Source of the DNA: Kiritimatiellia bacterium
GTDB taxonomy: Bacteria > Verrucomicrobiota > Kiritimatiellia > CAIQIC01 > JAGNIJ01
DNA: 64,000 bases
Direction of reading: 5' to 3'
Assembly (NCBI GenBank): GCA_018001225.1
Contig: JAGNIJ010000020.1
Location: 1 to 64,000, forward strand
In this document: in pieces, positions 24,421 to 32,584 of the stretch
How the letters are laid out: each line of letters begins with the position of its first letter
Numbering within the stretch: the first letter of the stretch is position 1
Notes under the pieces: generated by a model
The model's input: the letters and a program-made list of their open reading frames with translations, nothing else
Database searches by the model: none
Told to the model about the DNA's origin: nothing
Translations under genes and position numbers: made by a program

Positions 24421-26163
24421 ATGGACGCGCGGGGCGGCGGGAGGCCGCCCGCGCCACGGCGTATGACGCTTCGCCATAAAGTCCTTTTGGCCGTGACCGC
24501 CGCCGCGACGGCGGCCTTGGCGGTCCTGCCGCTCGTCTTCAGGCCCGGCCTGCTCTCCGGGACGGCCGGCCGGGCCGCCTGGTGCGCCGGACTCGTGATC
24601 GCGGGGCTTCTGCTCGGAATGCAGCTCGCCCGCCAGCGAAGCAATGGGGCGGGCCGCCTCCTGTTCGCGCAGATGCCCGGCGGGTTCGCCCTGCACGAAA
24701 TCATCTGCAACGCCGCCGGCACGCCCCGCGATTACCGGTTCCTGGATATCAACCCCGCTTTCGAGCGCCTGACGGGCCTTTCCCGCGCGGAGGTAATCGG
24801 GCGCACCGTGCGCGAGGTCCTGCCCCGGACGGAGGACGCCTGGATCGAGCGGTACGGCCACGTGGCCCTGACCGGGGAGCCGGTCCACTTCGTGGACCAC
24901 TCCGCGACGCTGGACCGCACGTTCGAAGTGCTGGCCTTCAGCCCGCAGCGGGGGCGGTTCGCCGTGATCTTCCTGGACATCACCGAGCAGAAACTGCGCG
25001 AGCAGGAGCAGGCCAAGATCCAGAAACTCGAGTCCCTCGGCATCCTCGCCGGCGGCATCGCCCACGATTTCAACAATGTCCTCGCCGTCGTGCTCGGCAA
25101 CCTCCACCTGGTCCGCATGAACGATCCCCCGCTGGACGAGGAGACCCGTATCCTTCTCAACGAGGCGGAAACCGCCTCCCTGCGCGCCAAGGGGCTCACG
25201 CAGCAACTGCTGACCTTCGCCAAGGGGGGCCTGCCCGTCAAACAGGTGTGCGACCTGGGGCCCGTGATCCGGGACGCCGCCACGGGTGCCCTGCACGGCT
25301 CCGCCTCGCGCGTCGAGTTCCAGCTGGCCCCCGACCTCTGGCGCGTCGAGGCGGACCCGGGCCAGGTCGGCCAGGTGATCCAGCAACTGACGGCCAACGC
25401 CGACCAGGCCATGCCCGAGGGCGGCGCGATCACGATCCGCGCGCGGAACGTCGTTGTCGAAAGGGACGCGATCCACCTGCCGCAGCCCGGCCGCTACATC
25501 GCCATCGTCATCGCCGACACGGGCGCCGGCATCCCGCCCCAGCATCTCGACCGGCTCTTCGATCCGTACTTCACCACCAAGAAAAAAGGCAGCGGGTTGG
25601 GGCTGGCCACCAGCCTCTCCATCGTCCGTAAGCACGGGGGGCGCATCACGGTCGAATCGGCGGTCGGCCGGGGATCCACCTTCCGCGTCTACATCCCGGC
25701 CACGGACAAGCCGATCGAGCCCGTGCCGGAGCCCGACCTGGAATCGATCCCGAAGGGCTCCGGCCGCATCCTGGTGGTGGACGACGAGGAACCGGTGCGC
25801 CGCCTGACCGCCCGCATGCTGGAACGCGTCGGGTACGAGGTCGCCGAGGCCCGGGACGGCGACGAGGCCGTGCGACGGTTTGAAGAGGGCCGGCAATCGG
25901 GTCGCCCCTTCCGGGTCGCCGTGCTGGACCTGACCATCCCGGGGGGCAAGAACGGGGTCGAGATCCTCAAGGACCTGCGCCGGCTCGATCCGAACACGAA
26001 GGCGGTCATCGCCAGCGGGTACGCCACCGACCCGGTGATGGCCACCTACCGGGAGCACGGTTTTTCCGGCGTGGTGACCAAGCCGTTCCGCCTCGCGGAA
26101 CTGGCCCGGGTCATCGCGCAGGCGGCCCGGGCGCCGGACACGCCGCCGGCCCCCGGCCCTTGA
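24421..26163 (+). CDS. Hybrid sensor histidine kinase with PAS and receiver domains
   Basis: A 580-residue signalling protein. Order: two hydrophobic segments within residues 20-65 (membrane anchor with almost no periplasmic loop), PAS domain (about 75-195, PRDYRFLDINPAFERLTGLSRAEVIGRT), HisKA with H-box LAGGIAHDFNNVL (His near residue 216), HATPase with N-box QLTANADQAMPEGG, G1 DTGAGIPPQHLDRLFDPYFTTKKKGSGLGLAT, then a receiver (ILVVDDEEPVRRL, acceptor Asp in VAVLDLTIPGG, Lys in VVTKPF). The lack of a sensor loop suggests a cytoplasmic or intramembrane signal. No separate response regulator is adjacent. The start could be ATG 24421 or 24463. Confidence 0.92.
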   Translation: MDARGGGRPPAPRRMTLRHKVLLAVTAAATAALAVLPLVFRPGLLSGTAGRAAWCAGLVIAGLLLGMQLARQRSNGAGRLLFAQMPGGFALHEIICNAAGTPRDYRFLDINPAFERLTGLSRAEVIGRTVREVLPRTEDAWIERYGHVALTGEPVHFVDHSATLDRTFEVLAFSPQRGRFAVIFLDITEQKLREQEQAKIQKLESLGILAGGIAHDFNNVLAVVLGNLHLVRMNDPPLDEETRILLNEAETASLRAKGLTQQLLTFAKGGLPVKQVCDLGPVIRDAATGALHGSASRVEFQLAPDLWRVEADPGQVGQVIQQLTANADQAMPEGGAITIRARNVVVERDAIHLPQPGRYIAIVIADTGAGIPPQHLDRLFDPYFTTKKKGSGLGLATSLSIVRKHGGRITVESAVGRGSTFRVYIPATDKPIEPVPEPDLESIPKGSGRILVVDDEEPVRRLTARMLERVGYEVAEARDGDEAVRRFEEGRQSGRPFRVAVLDLTIPGGKNGVEILKDLRRLDPNTKAVIASGYATDPVMATYREHGFSGVVTKPFRLAELARVIAQAARAPDTPPAPGP

Positions 26164-26170
26164 AAACGAA

Positions 26171-26195
26171 CCCCGGGCGCGAGGGGCGCCCGGGG
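26171..26195 (-). terminator. Intrinsic terminator between convergent genes
   Basis: CCCCGGGCGC (26171-26180), loop GAGGG, GCGCCCGGGG (26186-26195): a perfect 10-bp stem. Read on the minus strand the stem is followed by TTCGTTTT, so it mainly serves the 26215-26760 gene; the plus strand lacks a T-tract. Confidence 0.7.
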
Positions 26196-26214
26196 GGTGC
26201 GGATCCGGCCCGTA

Positions 26215-26760
26215 CTATTCCTCGGCCTCTTCCACCAGTTCCTCCTCCGCTTCCTCTTCCGCGGCGACCGGAGAGACCGACTCCATGATGTTCACGAACT
26301 GCCGCTTGGCCTCGTCCGTCGCGTTCTCCTTCTCGATCGTGTAGAGCATCACGAACGCGCGGTTCTCGGTCGGGCCGAACACCGCGATGGTGAACTGCAC
26401 CGCCTCCTCGCTTTCCTGCTCGGTGCCGTCCCCGTGCTTGAGCCAGAACTTCACGCCGTACTTGTTGGTGATCTCCTCGTCCTCGTCGTCGAACTCGACG
26501 TCCGAAAGAAGCTGCTCGGCCGTCGCGGTCATCTCGTCCTCGAGGTGGTCGAGGTCCTCCACCTCCCACAGCACCAGGTACACTGTCTCGTCGCCGGAAA
26601 GCCCTTCCAGCGCGTCCTGTTCGTTCACCTCGGCGGTCCAACTGCCCGGGAACCGGAGGCTGAACGCCGGATCCCCCTCCGGGTACTCGAACGTCTCGCC
26701 CGCCCGCGCGGACACCACGGCGGCCACCAGCATGCCTATCACGATCCACCGCTTCTTCAT
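26215..26760 (-). CDS. Exported acidic hypothetical protein
   Basis: A 181-residue protein with a signal peptide (MKKRWIVIGMLVAAVVSARA). The mature part resembles small periplasmic PsbP/DcrB-like domains in pattern: EGDPAFSLRFPGSWTAEVNEQ, later VQFTIAVFGPTENRAFVMLYTIEKEN, that is an N-terminal 'F-P-W' strand motif and a C-terminal 'AFVMLYT' strand. The last 20 residues are almost all Glu/Ala. The ATG has AGGAAAGGAAAG upstream, a strong site. It follows the M48 lipoprotein gene on the same strand by 48 nt. Function is unknown. Confidence 0.7.
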   Translation of the reverse strand: MKKRWIVIGMLVAAVVSARAGETFEYPEGDPAFSLRFPGSWTAEVNEQDALEGLSGDETVYLVLWEVEDLDHLEDEMTATAEQLLSDVEFDDEDEEITNKYGVKFWLKHGDGTEQESEEAVQFTIAVFGPTENRAFVMLYTIEKENATDEAKRQFVNIMESVSPVAAEEEAEEELVEEAEE

Positions 26761-26807
26761 CGGCTTTCCTTTCCTGTTGGGTTGCCTGCGCCGGGCCGGT
26801 CACCCAA

Positions 26808-27776
26808 TTACCGGACCCAGTTTCCTTGACTCGCGGCCTTCTTTTCGCTCGGCACGGAAGTTCCATCCGCGGGGGCGCTGACCAGCGACCGCCGCGGGTT
26901 CTTGATCTTGACCCAGCCCGGCCCGGGGTCCTGGGCCAGGGTCTGGCCCCGGTGCGCGGGCGACGCCTTCGCGGACTCGTACGCCGCCAGGGCCTCGGGC
27001 AGGTGCTCCTCGAGATCGCGCGCGCGATCCTTGCTGGACGGATGCGTGGAAAGCATGTTCAGGGCTCGGTCGATGGAGCTTTCCTGCTTCGCCGCCCGCT
27101 CCCACAGCCGCACCGCCGCCCGGGGGTCGTACCCCGCGCGGGCCATGTACATCAGGCCCACCCGGTCCGCCTCGCGCTCGTCCTTGCGGGAATACTTGGT
27201 CACGATCAGGCCCTCGTAGATCAGAAAGGCTCCGCCGAAGATCGTCTGCAAATCCTCGTCCTCCTTGTACTCGGCGTAGATCGCGCCGCCAAGGAGCAGC
27301 AACTCCCACGGCAGGTTGCGGGTCAGTTCCTCGGTCGAGTGCCGGCAGTTGACATGGGCGATCTCGTGGGCCAGGACGACCGCCAGCTCGTCCTCGTCCC
27401 GGACCAGGCCTTCCTCGGGATCGTACAGGCCGGCGAGCACAATGAGCTTGCCGCCCGGCAGGGCCATGGCGTTGACCTCGTTCGTCTGCAGGAGAATCAC
27501 CTCGTACGGCAGGTCCGGCAGGTGCGACACGGCCGCGATGCTCTCCGTGACGCGCCGGATCTGGCGGACCCGTTTCGTGTCGCGGTTAATGCCGACCTCC
27601 TCCTCCTTCGCCCACTTCTGGATGTCGGTGAAGAAATCGGTGCCCAGTTCGATGTCGTCGTCCAGGGACCAGAGGTTGTTGACCTTCTTGCCCGTGACGG
27701 CATCGATGGTGCTGCAGGAAACCAGGCCGAGGGTAACGATCGCCAATGCCATCAGCCCACGAAGAATGCGTTTCAT
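26808..27776 (-). CDS. M48-family metalloprotease lipoprotein (BepA/LoiP-like)
   Basis: A 322-residue periplasmic zinc protease anchored as a lipoprotein (lipobox GLVSC). The zinc motif HEIAH is in AVVLAHEIAHVNCRHSTEEL, with the third ligand Glu in READRVGLMYMARAGYDPRAAV; LNMLSTHPSSKDRARDLEEHLPEA follows, as in BepA, LoiP and YcaL. These enzymes degrade misassembled outer-membrane proteins. There is no TPR domain as in BepA, so it is closer to LoiP/YcaL. The ATG at 27776 has GGAGGCAC upstream; earlier in-frame codons lack a site. Confidence 0.88.
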   Translation of the reverse strand: MKRILRGLMALAIVTLGLVSCSTIDAVTGKKVNNLWSLDDDIELGTDFFTDIQKWAKEEEVGINRDTKRVRQIRRVTESIAAVSHLPDLPYEVILLQTNEVNAMALPGGKLIVLAGLYDPEEGLVRDEDELAVVLAHEIAHVNCRHSTEELTRNLPWELLLLGGAIYAEYKEDEDLQTIFGGAFLIYEGLIVTKYSRKDEREADRVGLMYMARAGYDPRAAVRLWERAAKQESSIDRALNMLSTHPSSKDRARDLEEHLPEALAAYESAKASPAHRGQTLAQDPGPGWVKIKNPRRSLVSAPADGTSVPSEKKAASQGNWVR

Positions 27777-27816
27777 TTTTAGTGCCTCCACCGCGTTCGA
27801 CGACGCCGGCCGCCCG

Positions 27817-28920
27817 TTATTCAGATTCCAACGCCTTATTCTCCTGCAAGGAAGGGGTTGCGTCAATTCCGCCCAGGCGCTGGAAAGCCCAGCGGGCGTG
27901 CTCGCGCAGCCCTTCGTCGGCCTGCCGGAGGAGGGGGTCGAGCGTCGCGCGCGCCTCGGGCCGCCCGCTGTTGCCGACGGCCACCAGCGCGTTCCGGATC
28001 AGCCGCGCCCGGCCGGTCCGCTCCAGCGGCGTGCCGCCGTAGCGCTCCCGGAATCCCCGCTCGTCCAGCGCGAGCACGTCCGCCAGGCGGGGCGCCCAGC
28101 GGTCCGGCTCGAAACGGAGAAAGGGCCGGGCGGCGGGACGGGAGAACCGGCGGACCCACGGGCAGACCGCCTGGCAGTCGTCGCATCCGAAAATCCGGTT
28201 GCCCAGGCGCGGGCGGAGTTCCTCCGGGATCGGGCCCCGGTGCTCGATCGTCAGGTAGGCGATGCAGCGCCGTGCATCGAGTCGGAACGGCTCCGGGAAA
28301 GCCCCTGTCGGGCAGGCCCCCAGGCAGCGGGCGCACCGGCCGCACGGATGCGGCGCCTCCCCAACGCAACTGCCCCGCGCCGGCGCGTCGTACTCGAGAT
28401 CCGTATCGAGGAGCAGCGCGCCCAGGGAGACCAGCGACCCGAACCGCGGATTGATCAGCAGCGTGTTCCGCCCCACGAAGCCCAGCCCGGCGCGGCCCGC
28501 GTAATGCCGCTCGAGGACCGGCCCGGTATCCACGGTCGCCCGCCACGCCGTGCCCGGCTTCTCGCGCCCGGCGAACCGGCCCAGCTCCTCCAGGCGCGGG
28601 AGCAGCACGCCGTGGTAGTCCGGGCCCCAGGCGTACGCCGCCACCCGGCCCCGCAGGGGATCGCCCGCCAGCGCCGGGGCCGGCCACTCCACGAAACAGG
28701 AACACCCGGCCACGACGACGGCCCGGGCGCCCGGCAGCACGGCCTCCGGCCGGGCCCGGCGGGCGGCGGACCGCTCCAGCCAGCCCATCTCCGCCGCGTA
28801 GCCCCGCGCGACCGCGTCGTGCAGGACTTCCGCGCAGGCCGGGGGCTCGGCGGGCGCGATGCCCACGAGATCGAAGCCCAGTTCCAACGCTCTCTGCCGT
28901 ATGCGGTCCGACAGGCTCAT
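27817..28920 (-). CDS. queG: Epoxyqueuosine reductase
   Basis: A 367-residue cobalamin-dependent Fe-S reductase, last step of queuosine synthesis in tRNA anticodons (Asn, Asp, His, Tyr). Two [4Fe-4S] motifs are present: CGRCARCLGACPTGAF and, downstream, CDDCQAVCPW, the second Cys set completed by the shared ferredoxin fold. The N-terminal half binds cobalamin (LGFDLVGIAPAEPP, VVVAGCSCF). The C-terminal part after about residue 290 carries a HEAT-like tail (LIRNALVAVGNSGRPEARATLDPLL), as in many bacterial QueG proteins. Length is close to E. coli (379). Confidence 0.93.
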   Translation of the reverse strand: MSLSDRIRQRALELGFDLVGIAPAEPPACAEVLHDAVARGYAAEMGWLERSAARRARPEAVLPGARAVVVAGCSCFVEWPAPALAGDPLRGRVAAYAWGPDYHGVLLPRLEELGRFAGREKPGTAWRATVDTGPVLERHYAGRAGLGFVGRNTLLINPRFGSLVSLGALLLDTDLEYDAPARGSCVGEAPHPCGRCARCLGACPTGAFPEPFRLDARRCIAYLTIEHRGPIPEELRPRLGNRIFGCDDCQAVCPWVRRFSRPAARPFLRFEPDRWAPRLADVLALDERGFRERYGGTPLERTGRARLIRNALVAVGNSGRPEARATLDPLLRQADEGLREHARWAFQRLGGIDATPSLQENKALESE

Positions 28921-29057
28921 GACGGTTCAGTGTGAAATGCCGGCGGAGGGCATTATCTTCAGGCCGGATGGGAATGCACGCTCGAAGACGCCGCCCGCGC
29001 CGGGGTTTTTCGTCTCGCCCCCGGGCCGGGGATTCGCTACAAGACACGAAAGATCCT

Positions 29058-29552
29058 ATGAAGATCGCGGTGTGCATGGCGTTTCTGCTGGCGGGCGCCC
29101 TGGCCGGATGCGTCGGGACGCGGCCCGAGCCCCCCGCGGCCCCGGCGGGCCCGGCCGCTGAACGCCCCGCGCTCTCCGAGGCGGTGGACGAAGCCGCGCT
29201 TCCGGACGAACCCGCCGAGGAAGACCTCGCCGCGACCAACGAGCCGGCCTTCCGGTACGAAGGCTTCAAGCGCGTCGCGTGCTCCAACATCTCCAACGTC
29301 CTGCTGCGGGCGGCCCACTACTTCAGCACCAACGAAGTGATCTACCGCGTCGCCCTCGGCCCGCCCCCCGCCCCCCATTCTTTCGTCCGCGTCGGGGACT
29401 TCATCGGGGAATACGAGGTCGTGGGCGGAAGCGGGCCGCGCGGCGACGAGCACCTCGTGCTGCGCAAGGACGACGAGGAATACATCGTGTCCCGCTCCCG
29501 GAAGGTCTATGCCTCGCCCTCGACCGTGCGACGGGAACGCAAGAGAGAATGA
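29058..29552 (+). CDS. Small lipoprotein, hypothetical
   Basis: A 164-residue predicted lipoprotein (MKIAVCMAFLLAGALAGC, clear lipobox). A Pro/Ala/Glu-rich linker (residues 22-65) is followed by a compact beta-rich domain: FKRVACSNISNVLLRAAHYFSTNEVIYRVAL.. and FVRVGDFIGEYEVVGGSGPRGDEHLVLRKDDEEYIVSRSRKVYA. The second half resembles small pilus- or secretin-associated periplasmic modules but is not assigned. The frame is open further upstream without a site; the ATG at 29058 gives the signal peptide. Its stop overlaps the next start (ATGA), so it is coupled to the nuclease-fold gene. Confidence 0.7.
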   Translation: MKIAVCMAFLLAGALAGCVGTRPEPPAAPAGPAAERPALSEAVDEAALPDEPAEEDLAATNEPAFRYEGFKRVACSNISNVLLRAAHYFSTNEVIYRVALGPPPAPHSFVRVGDFIGEYEVVGGSGPRGDEHLVLRKDDEEYIVSRSRKVYASPSTVRRERKRE

Positions 29553-30403
29553 GCCCCCCCGCCCCGTTCTTCTGGTCCCCCGAGCGATACGCCGCCTTTC
29601 ACGCCTGCCTCCGCCGCTACTATTACCGCTACCACGCGGACGCCCCCGCGTTCCGCCCGGTGCGCGACCTGCGGACCCGCGCCGCCTGGGCCGACGAACT
29701 CGTGCGCCGGGGCGCGCATGAATGCCTGCGCGACGGGCTGGACGAGGACGCCGCCGCGGCCCGGCTGCTCCAGCGGCTGCGCGACGATTTCAGGGCCTCG
29801 CGCCAGCACGGCTACCGCGCCCAGCCGAAGACGACGGACGGCCTCTTCGAACACGAGTACGACATCGCCGTGCCGGATGCCGAGTGGAAGGACATCGCCG
29901 AGCGGGCCGTGGAATCCCTCCGGACTTTCCTCCGGACCGACTACGCGCGGGCGCTGGCTGCCGTCCCGGCCGCCGACCGGCTCGCCGCGGGCGAAATCCT
30001 GCGCTTCGACCTGCTCGGCCTGCCGGTGGAGATCCGGCCGGATTTCGGCGCGCGGACGGCGGGAGGGGTCGCGCTGCACGCCTGGGGCGACCCGCGCGAC
30101 GCACAGCGCCCCCTCGCCCGCGCGGCCCTGGCCTGGCTGGCGGCCAGCCGATGGAAAGCCCCGCCCGAAGGCGTGGAGGTCGTGGAGTACGATTTCCCAT
30201 CGGGCCCGGCCGCCGAACACCGGTTCACGGCCGAGGACCTGGAGGCCGCGCGCGAACTGATCCACGACGCCGCTTACGAAACCCGGTATCCGCTGGCCGA
30301 CCCGGAGCGGAACGTGGCCCGGGAGCAGGATTTCGATTTCATCGATGACGAAGCGGTCTGCCGGTCGTGTTCATTTCTGAAACTTTGCGCCCGCTGGCGC
30401 TGA
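29549..30403 (+). CDS. Cas4/AddB-like Fe-S PD-(D/E)XK family protein, possibly inactive
   Basis: A 284-residue protein with the four-cysteine Fe-S pattern of Cas4/AddB/RecB-type nucleases: Cys20 within FHACLRRYYYRYH (family pattern C-P-R-x-Y-x-Y) and Cys271-x2-Cys274-x5-Cys280 at the C-terminus (CRSCSFLKLC). The region between should hold PD-(D/E)XK. The only candidate is EIRPDFGARTAGGVALHAWG, where Asp is present but the following (D/E)-x-K is replaced by His-Ala-Trp. A GxxE/EHEYDI segment precedes it. So the fold and cluster look kept but catalysis doubtful. No cas genes are near. It overlaps the upstream lipoprotein by 4 nt. Confidence 0.65.
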   Translation: MSPPAPFFWSPERYAAFHACLRRYYYRYHADAPAFRPVRDLRTRAAWADELVRRGAHECLRDGLDEDAAAARLLQRLRDDFRASRQHGYRAQPKTTDGLFEHEYDIAVPDAEWKDIAERAVESLRTFLRTDYARALAAVPAADRLAAGEILRFDLLGLPVEIRPDFGARTAGGVALHAWGDPRDAQRPLARAALAWLAASRWKAPPEGVEVVEYDFPSGPAAEHRFTAEDLEAARELIHDAAYETRYPLADPERNVAREQDFDFIDDEAVCRSCSFLKLCARWR

Positions 30404-30411
30404 CGAGCCCG

Positions 30412-31119
30412 CTATCCGCGCAAGCCCAGCCGCCGCAGAACGGCCGCGGTGTCGGACAGGTCGGTGAAGACGTGATCGGCGCCCGCCGCGCGAAGCTCGC
30501 CGGCGTTGAATTTCCCCGTGGCCACCCCGATGGACGTCGCGCCGACGCGGCCGGCCGCGGCGATGTCGAACGGCGTATCCCCGACCAGGAAGCAGGCCCG
30601 CAGGGCCGCGCCGGGCGGCAGGGCCCGCCGAACGCGGGCCAGGGCCAGCTCGGCGATCCGCCCGCGGTCGGCATGCTCGTCGCCGTAGGCGCCCAGGATG
30701 AAATGGTTGTGCAGGTCGAACTGCCGGAGCTTGATCCGGGCGCAGCGCTCGACGTTGCCGGTGACGAGGCCCAGCAGGACGCGGGGATCGCCGGAGAGCG
30801 TTTCGAGCAGTTCGCGCACGCCGCGGAACAGCACCAGCTCGGCCCCCGCGGCCGCCCGTTCCAGTTCCTCCGGCAGGCGGGCCAGAAAGGCGCGCTGCTC
30901 CGTTTCGGTCATCTCGTGGCGGTGCGCGGCCATGACCTGCTGCAGCACGTTCAGGTCGGTGTTCCCGGCGAAGTTCACGTAGGCGATGTCGTCGGGCCAG
31001 CCGAACACCGCTTCCACGGCCTTCGCGAAGGAGCGCCGGCCCGCGCCGCGCATGTCGAGGAGGGTCCCGTCGATGTCGAAGAGAACGCCGATCCGCTCCG
31101 CTGGCGGTGTCTCGGTCAT
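30412..31119 (-). CDS. HAD-superfamily phosphatase (phosphoglycolate phosphatase-like)
   Basis: A 235-residue HAD hydrolase with a helical cap inserted after motif I. Motif I is VLFDIDGTLLD (nucleophile Asp near residue 15), motif II LGLVTGN, motif IV VGDTPFDIAAAGRVGATSIGVATG. This layout matches Gph-like and PGMB-like phosphatases acting on small phosphorylated sugars or 2-phosphoglycolate. The substrate is not clear. The ATG overlaps the upp stop by 4 nt, so it is coupled to uracil phosphoribosyltransferase; a nucleotide-related substrate is plausible. Confidence 0.88.
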   Translation of the reverse strand: MTETPPAERIGVLFDIDGTLLDMRGAGRRSFAKAVEAVFGWPDDIAYVNFAGNTDLNVLQQVMAAHRHEMTETEQRAFLARLPEELERAAAGAELVLFRGVRELLETLSGDPRVLLGLVTGNVERCARIKLRQFDLHNHFILGAYGDEHADRGRIAELALARVRRALPPGAALRACFLVGDTPFDIAAAGRVGATSIGVATGKFNAGELRAAGADHVFTDLSDTAAVLRRLGLRG

Positions 31120-31751
31120 GAGGCGGCGCGCGCGTTGAACATGCGGTCGCCGGCGTCGCCGAGGCCGGGCAGGATGTACCCGTGCTCGTTGAGGCGCTCG
31201 TCGATGGCGCAGACGTAGAGCTGGGTGTCCGGAAACTGCCCGTGCACCCGGCGGACGCCCTCGGGCGACGCGAGCATGGCCAGCAGTTTCACGGTCTTCA
31301 CGCCCCAGGCGCGCACGGCCTCCAGCGCGGCGACGGCCGAGCCGCCGGTCGCGAGCATGGGATCGAGCACGAGCGACACGTCCACCGGGTCGCCCGCGGG
31401 CAGCTTGCGGTAGTACTCGATGGGCTGGAGCGTTTTCTCGTCGCGGTAGAAGCCGAGGTGCCAGACCTCCGCGTCCGGGATGAGGTTCACGACGGGATCC
31501 ACCATGCCGAGCCCGGCGCGCAGGATGGGCACCACGCCGATGCGCTGCCGGACGACGCGGCCGCGCGCGGGGGCCATGGGCGTCTCCACGGTCGTATCCT
31601 GCAACGCCAGATCCTGGGTCGCCTCGTACGCCAGCAGGGTGGAGAGTCGCTGCAGCAGGCGGCGGAATTCCGCGGAACCGGTCTCCCGGTCGCGCAGCCG
31701 GGCCAGGTGGTGCTGCACGAGCGGGTGTCGAATCTCGAATACGTTCCGCAT
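31116..31751 (-). CDS. upp: Uracil phosphoribosyltransferase
   Basis: A 211-residue PRTase that converts uracil plus PRPP to UMP (pyrimidine salvage). The PRPP motif is VLDPMLATGGSAVAALEAV and the C-terminal uracil-binding segment is YVCAIDERLNEHGYILPGLGDAGDR, both diagnostic for Upp. VPILRAGLGMVDPVV is also standard. The length equals the family norm (about 208). It is first in a two-gene unit with the HAD phosphatase. Confidence 0.95.
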   Translation of the reverse strand: MRNVFEIRHPLVQHHLARLRDRETGSAEFRRLLQRLSTLLAYEATQDLALQDTTVETPMAPARGRVVRQRIGVVPILRAGLGMVDPVVNLIPDAEVWHLGFYRDEKTLQPIEYYRKLPAGDPVDVSLVLDPMLATGGSAVAALEAVRAWGVKTVKLLAMLASPEGVRRVHGQFPDTQLYVCAIDERLNEHGYILPGLGDAGDRMFNARAAS

Positions 31752-31776
31752 GGCCCGTCCTCCCGCCGGCCCCGGA

Positions 31777-32235
31777 TCAGCCGCCCGTCTTCTTCTCCAG
31801 TTCCGCGACGCGGGCCTCGAGCGCCTTGATCCGGGCCGCGTATTTTTCGTCCAGCCCTTCGATCGCGGTGACCAGCAGGCCGTTGACCTGGTTCTGCTGC
31901 GACCACAGGCGGTAGGTATAGAACTTCAGCAGGCCCCAGATGACCTTCTTGAGCCGCACGAGCAGGGGCGCCAGGTAGCGGCGGCGCTCGCGGATCTCGA
32001 AATCCGAGATGTCCACGAAGACCGCGTCGCGCAGGCACTGGAGGTAGAACCCGAGAAACTGCTCCTCGTTGCGCAGGTGGACGAGGTTCGTGCGCTCGGC
32101 CCGCGCGATGCGGGCGTCGGCGTAGACGCCCTGCTCCATCTTGCGCGCGACCTCCGCCTGGATTTCGCGGACCAGGCGCTCCGCGTCCACGCCCGGGGCC
32201 CCGACTTCAAACAAAGGCTTCTCCATGCCGGGCAT
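31777..32235 (-). CDS. Hypothetical protein with C-terminal coiled coil
   Basis: A 152-residue protein of unknown function. It has an N-terminal amphipathic helix (VDAERLVREIQAEVARKME), a central basic-aromatic segment (IRERRRYLAPLLVRLKKVIWGLLKFYTYRLWSQQNQVN) that may be membrane-associated, and a heptad-like C-terminus (LDEKYAARIKALEARVAELEKK). The pattern is like the non-catalytic helical region found at the end of some polysaccharide methyltransferases and glycosyltransferases, but nothing more specific can be said. It lies 25 nt upstream of upp on the same strand. Start ATG 32235 or 32226. Confidence 0.6.
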   Translation of the reverse strand: MPGMEKPLFEVGAPGVDAERLVREIQAEVARKMEQGVYADARIARAERTNLVHLRNEEQFLGFYLQCLRDAVFVDISDFEIRERRRYLAPLLVRLKKVIWGLLKFYTYRLWSQQNQVNGLLVTAIEGLDEKYAARIKALEARVAELEKKTGG

Positions 32236-32341
32236 TGTGCGGACGCCCCCCGCTTCCTGTCAATAGCGGCGGCAGCCCCCAAATCCGCGCGCAAGGACCT
32301 CCGACCCTATGCGATGCCGCGCAGGTTCTCCTTGGCGGTCA

Positions 32342-32424
32342 CGGCTCGCGGGACGCTCGCCCTCCAGGCGAGAAACTTGGCTGCATCGTATGGAAAGCGT
32401 TCTGACGAGCGTCCACGCGAGCCG
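32342..32424 (+). repeat. LEGERP-family inverted repeat
   Basis: CGGCTCGCGGGACGCTCG (32342-32359), continuing CCCTCCAGG, is mirrored by CGAGCGTCCACGCGAGCCG (32406-32424) across a loop of 46 nt, with one extra base in the right arm. Confidence 0.65.
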
Positions 32425-32500
32425 CAAAGACAGCGGCGTGCGCAGGGAATGCCCGAGCGACGGCCATCCGGGGGCCGCCCGGCTCGGTGTCCGCACGGCC

Positions 32501-32524
32501 GATCACCTTTTATAAATAGTGATC
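32501..32524 (+). promoter_or_regulatory. 24-nt AT-rich imperfect palindrome, copy 1
   Basis: GATCAC, CT, TTTATAAA, TA, GTGATC: outer 6-nt arms and an 8-nt central palindrome match their reverse complement, with two mismatched pairs between. Two more copies are at 57212 and 57359. It lies 60 nt ahead of the glutathione peroxidase start and contains a TATAAA -10-like core, so operator or promoter function is possible. Confidence 0.55.
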
Positions 32525-32584
32525 GCGGGGCGCGGAGGTTGTTTTTTCCGAAAAGCGGGTTATTTTCCGTCGAGGGAAAAGGCC

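Larger units (their letters stand above)
32236..32584. other. 349-nt intergenic region with two repeat types
   Basis: Between divergent genes. It holds the LEGERP-family inverted repeat (32342-32424) and a 24-nt AT-rich palindrome (32501-32524). No coding sequence is credible here. Confidence 0.6.

Noticed and set aside
29549..30403. Calling the Fe-S protein Cas4
   Set aside because: No cas1, cas2 or array nearby and the catalytic motif appears lost; only the cysteine pattern is shared.
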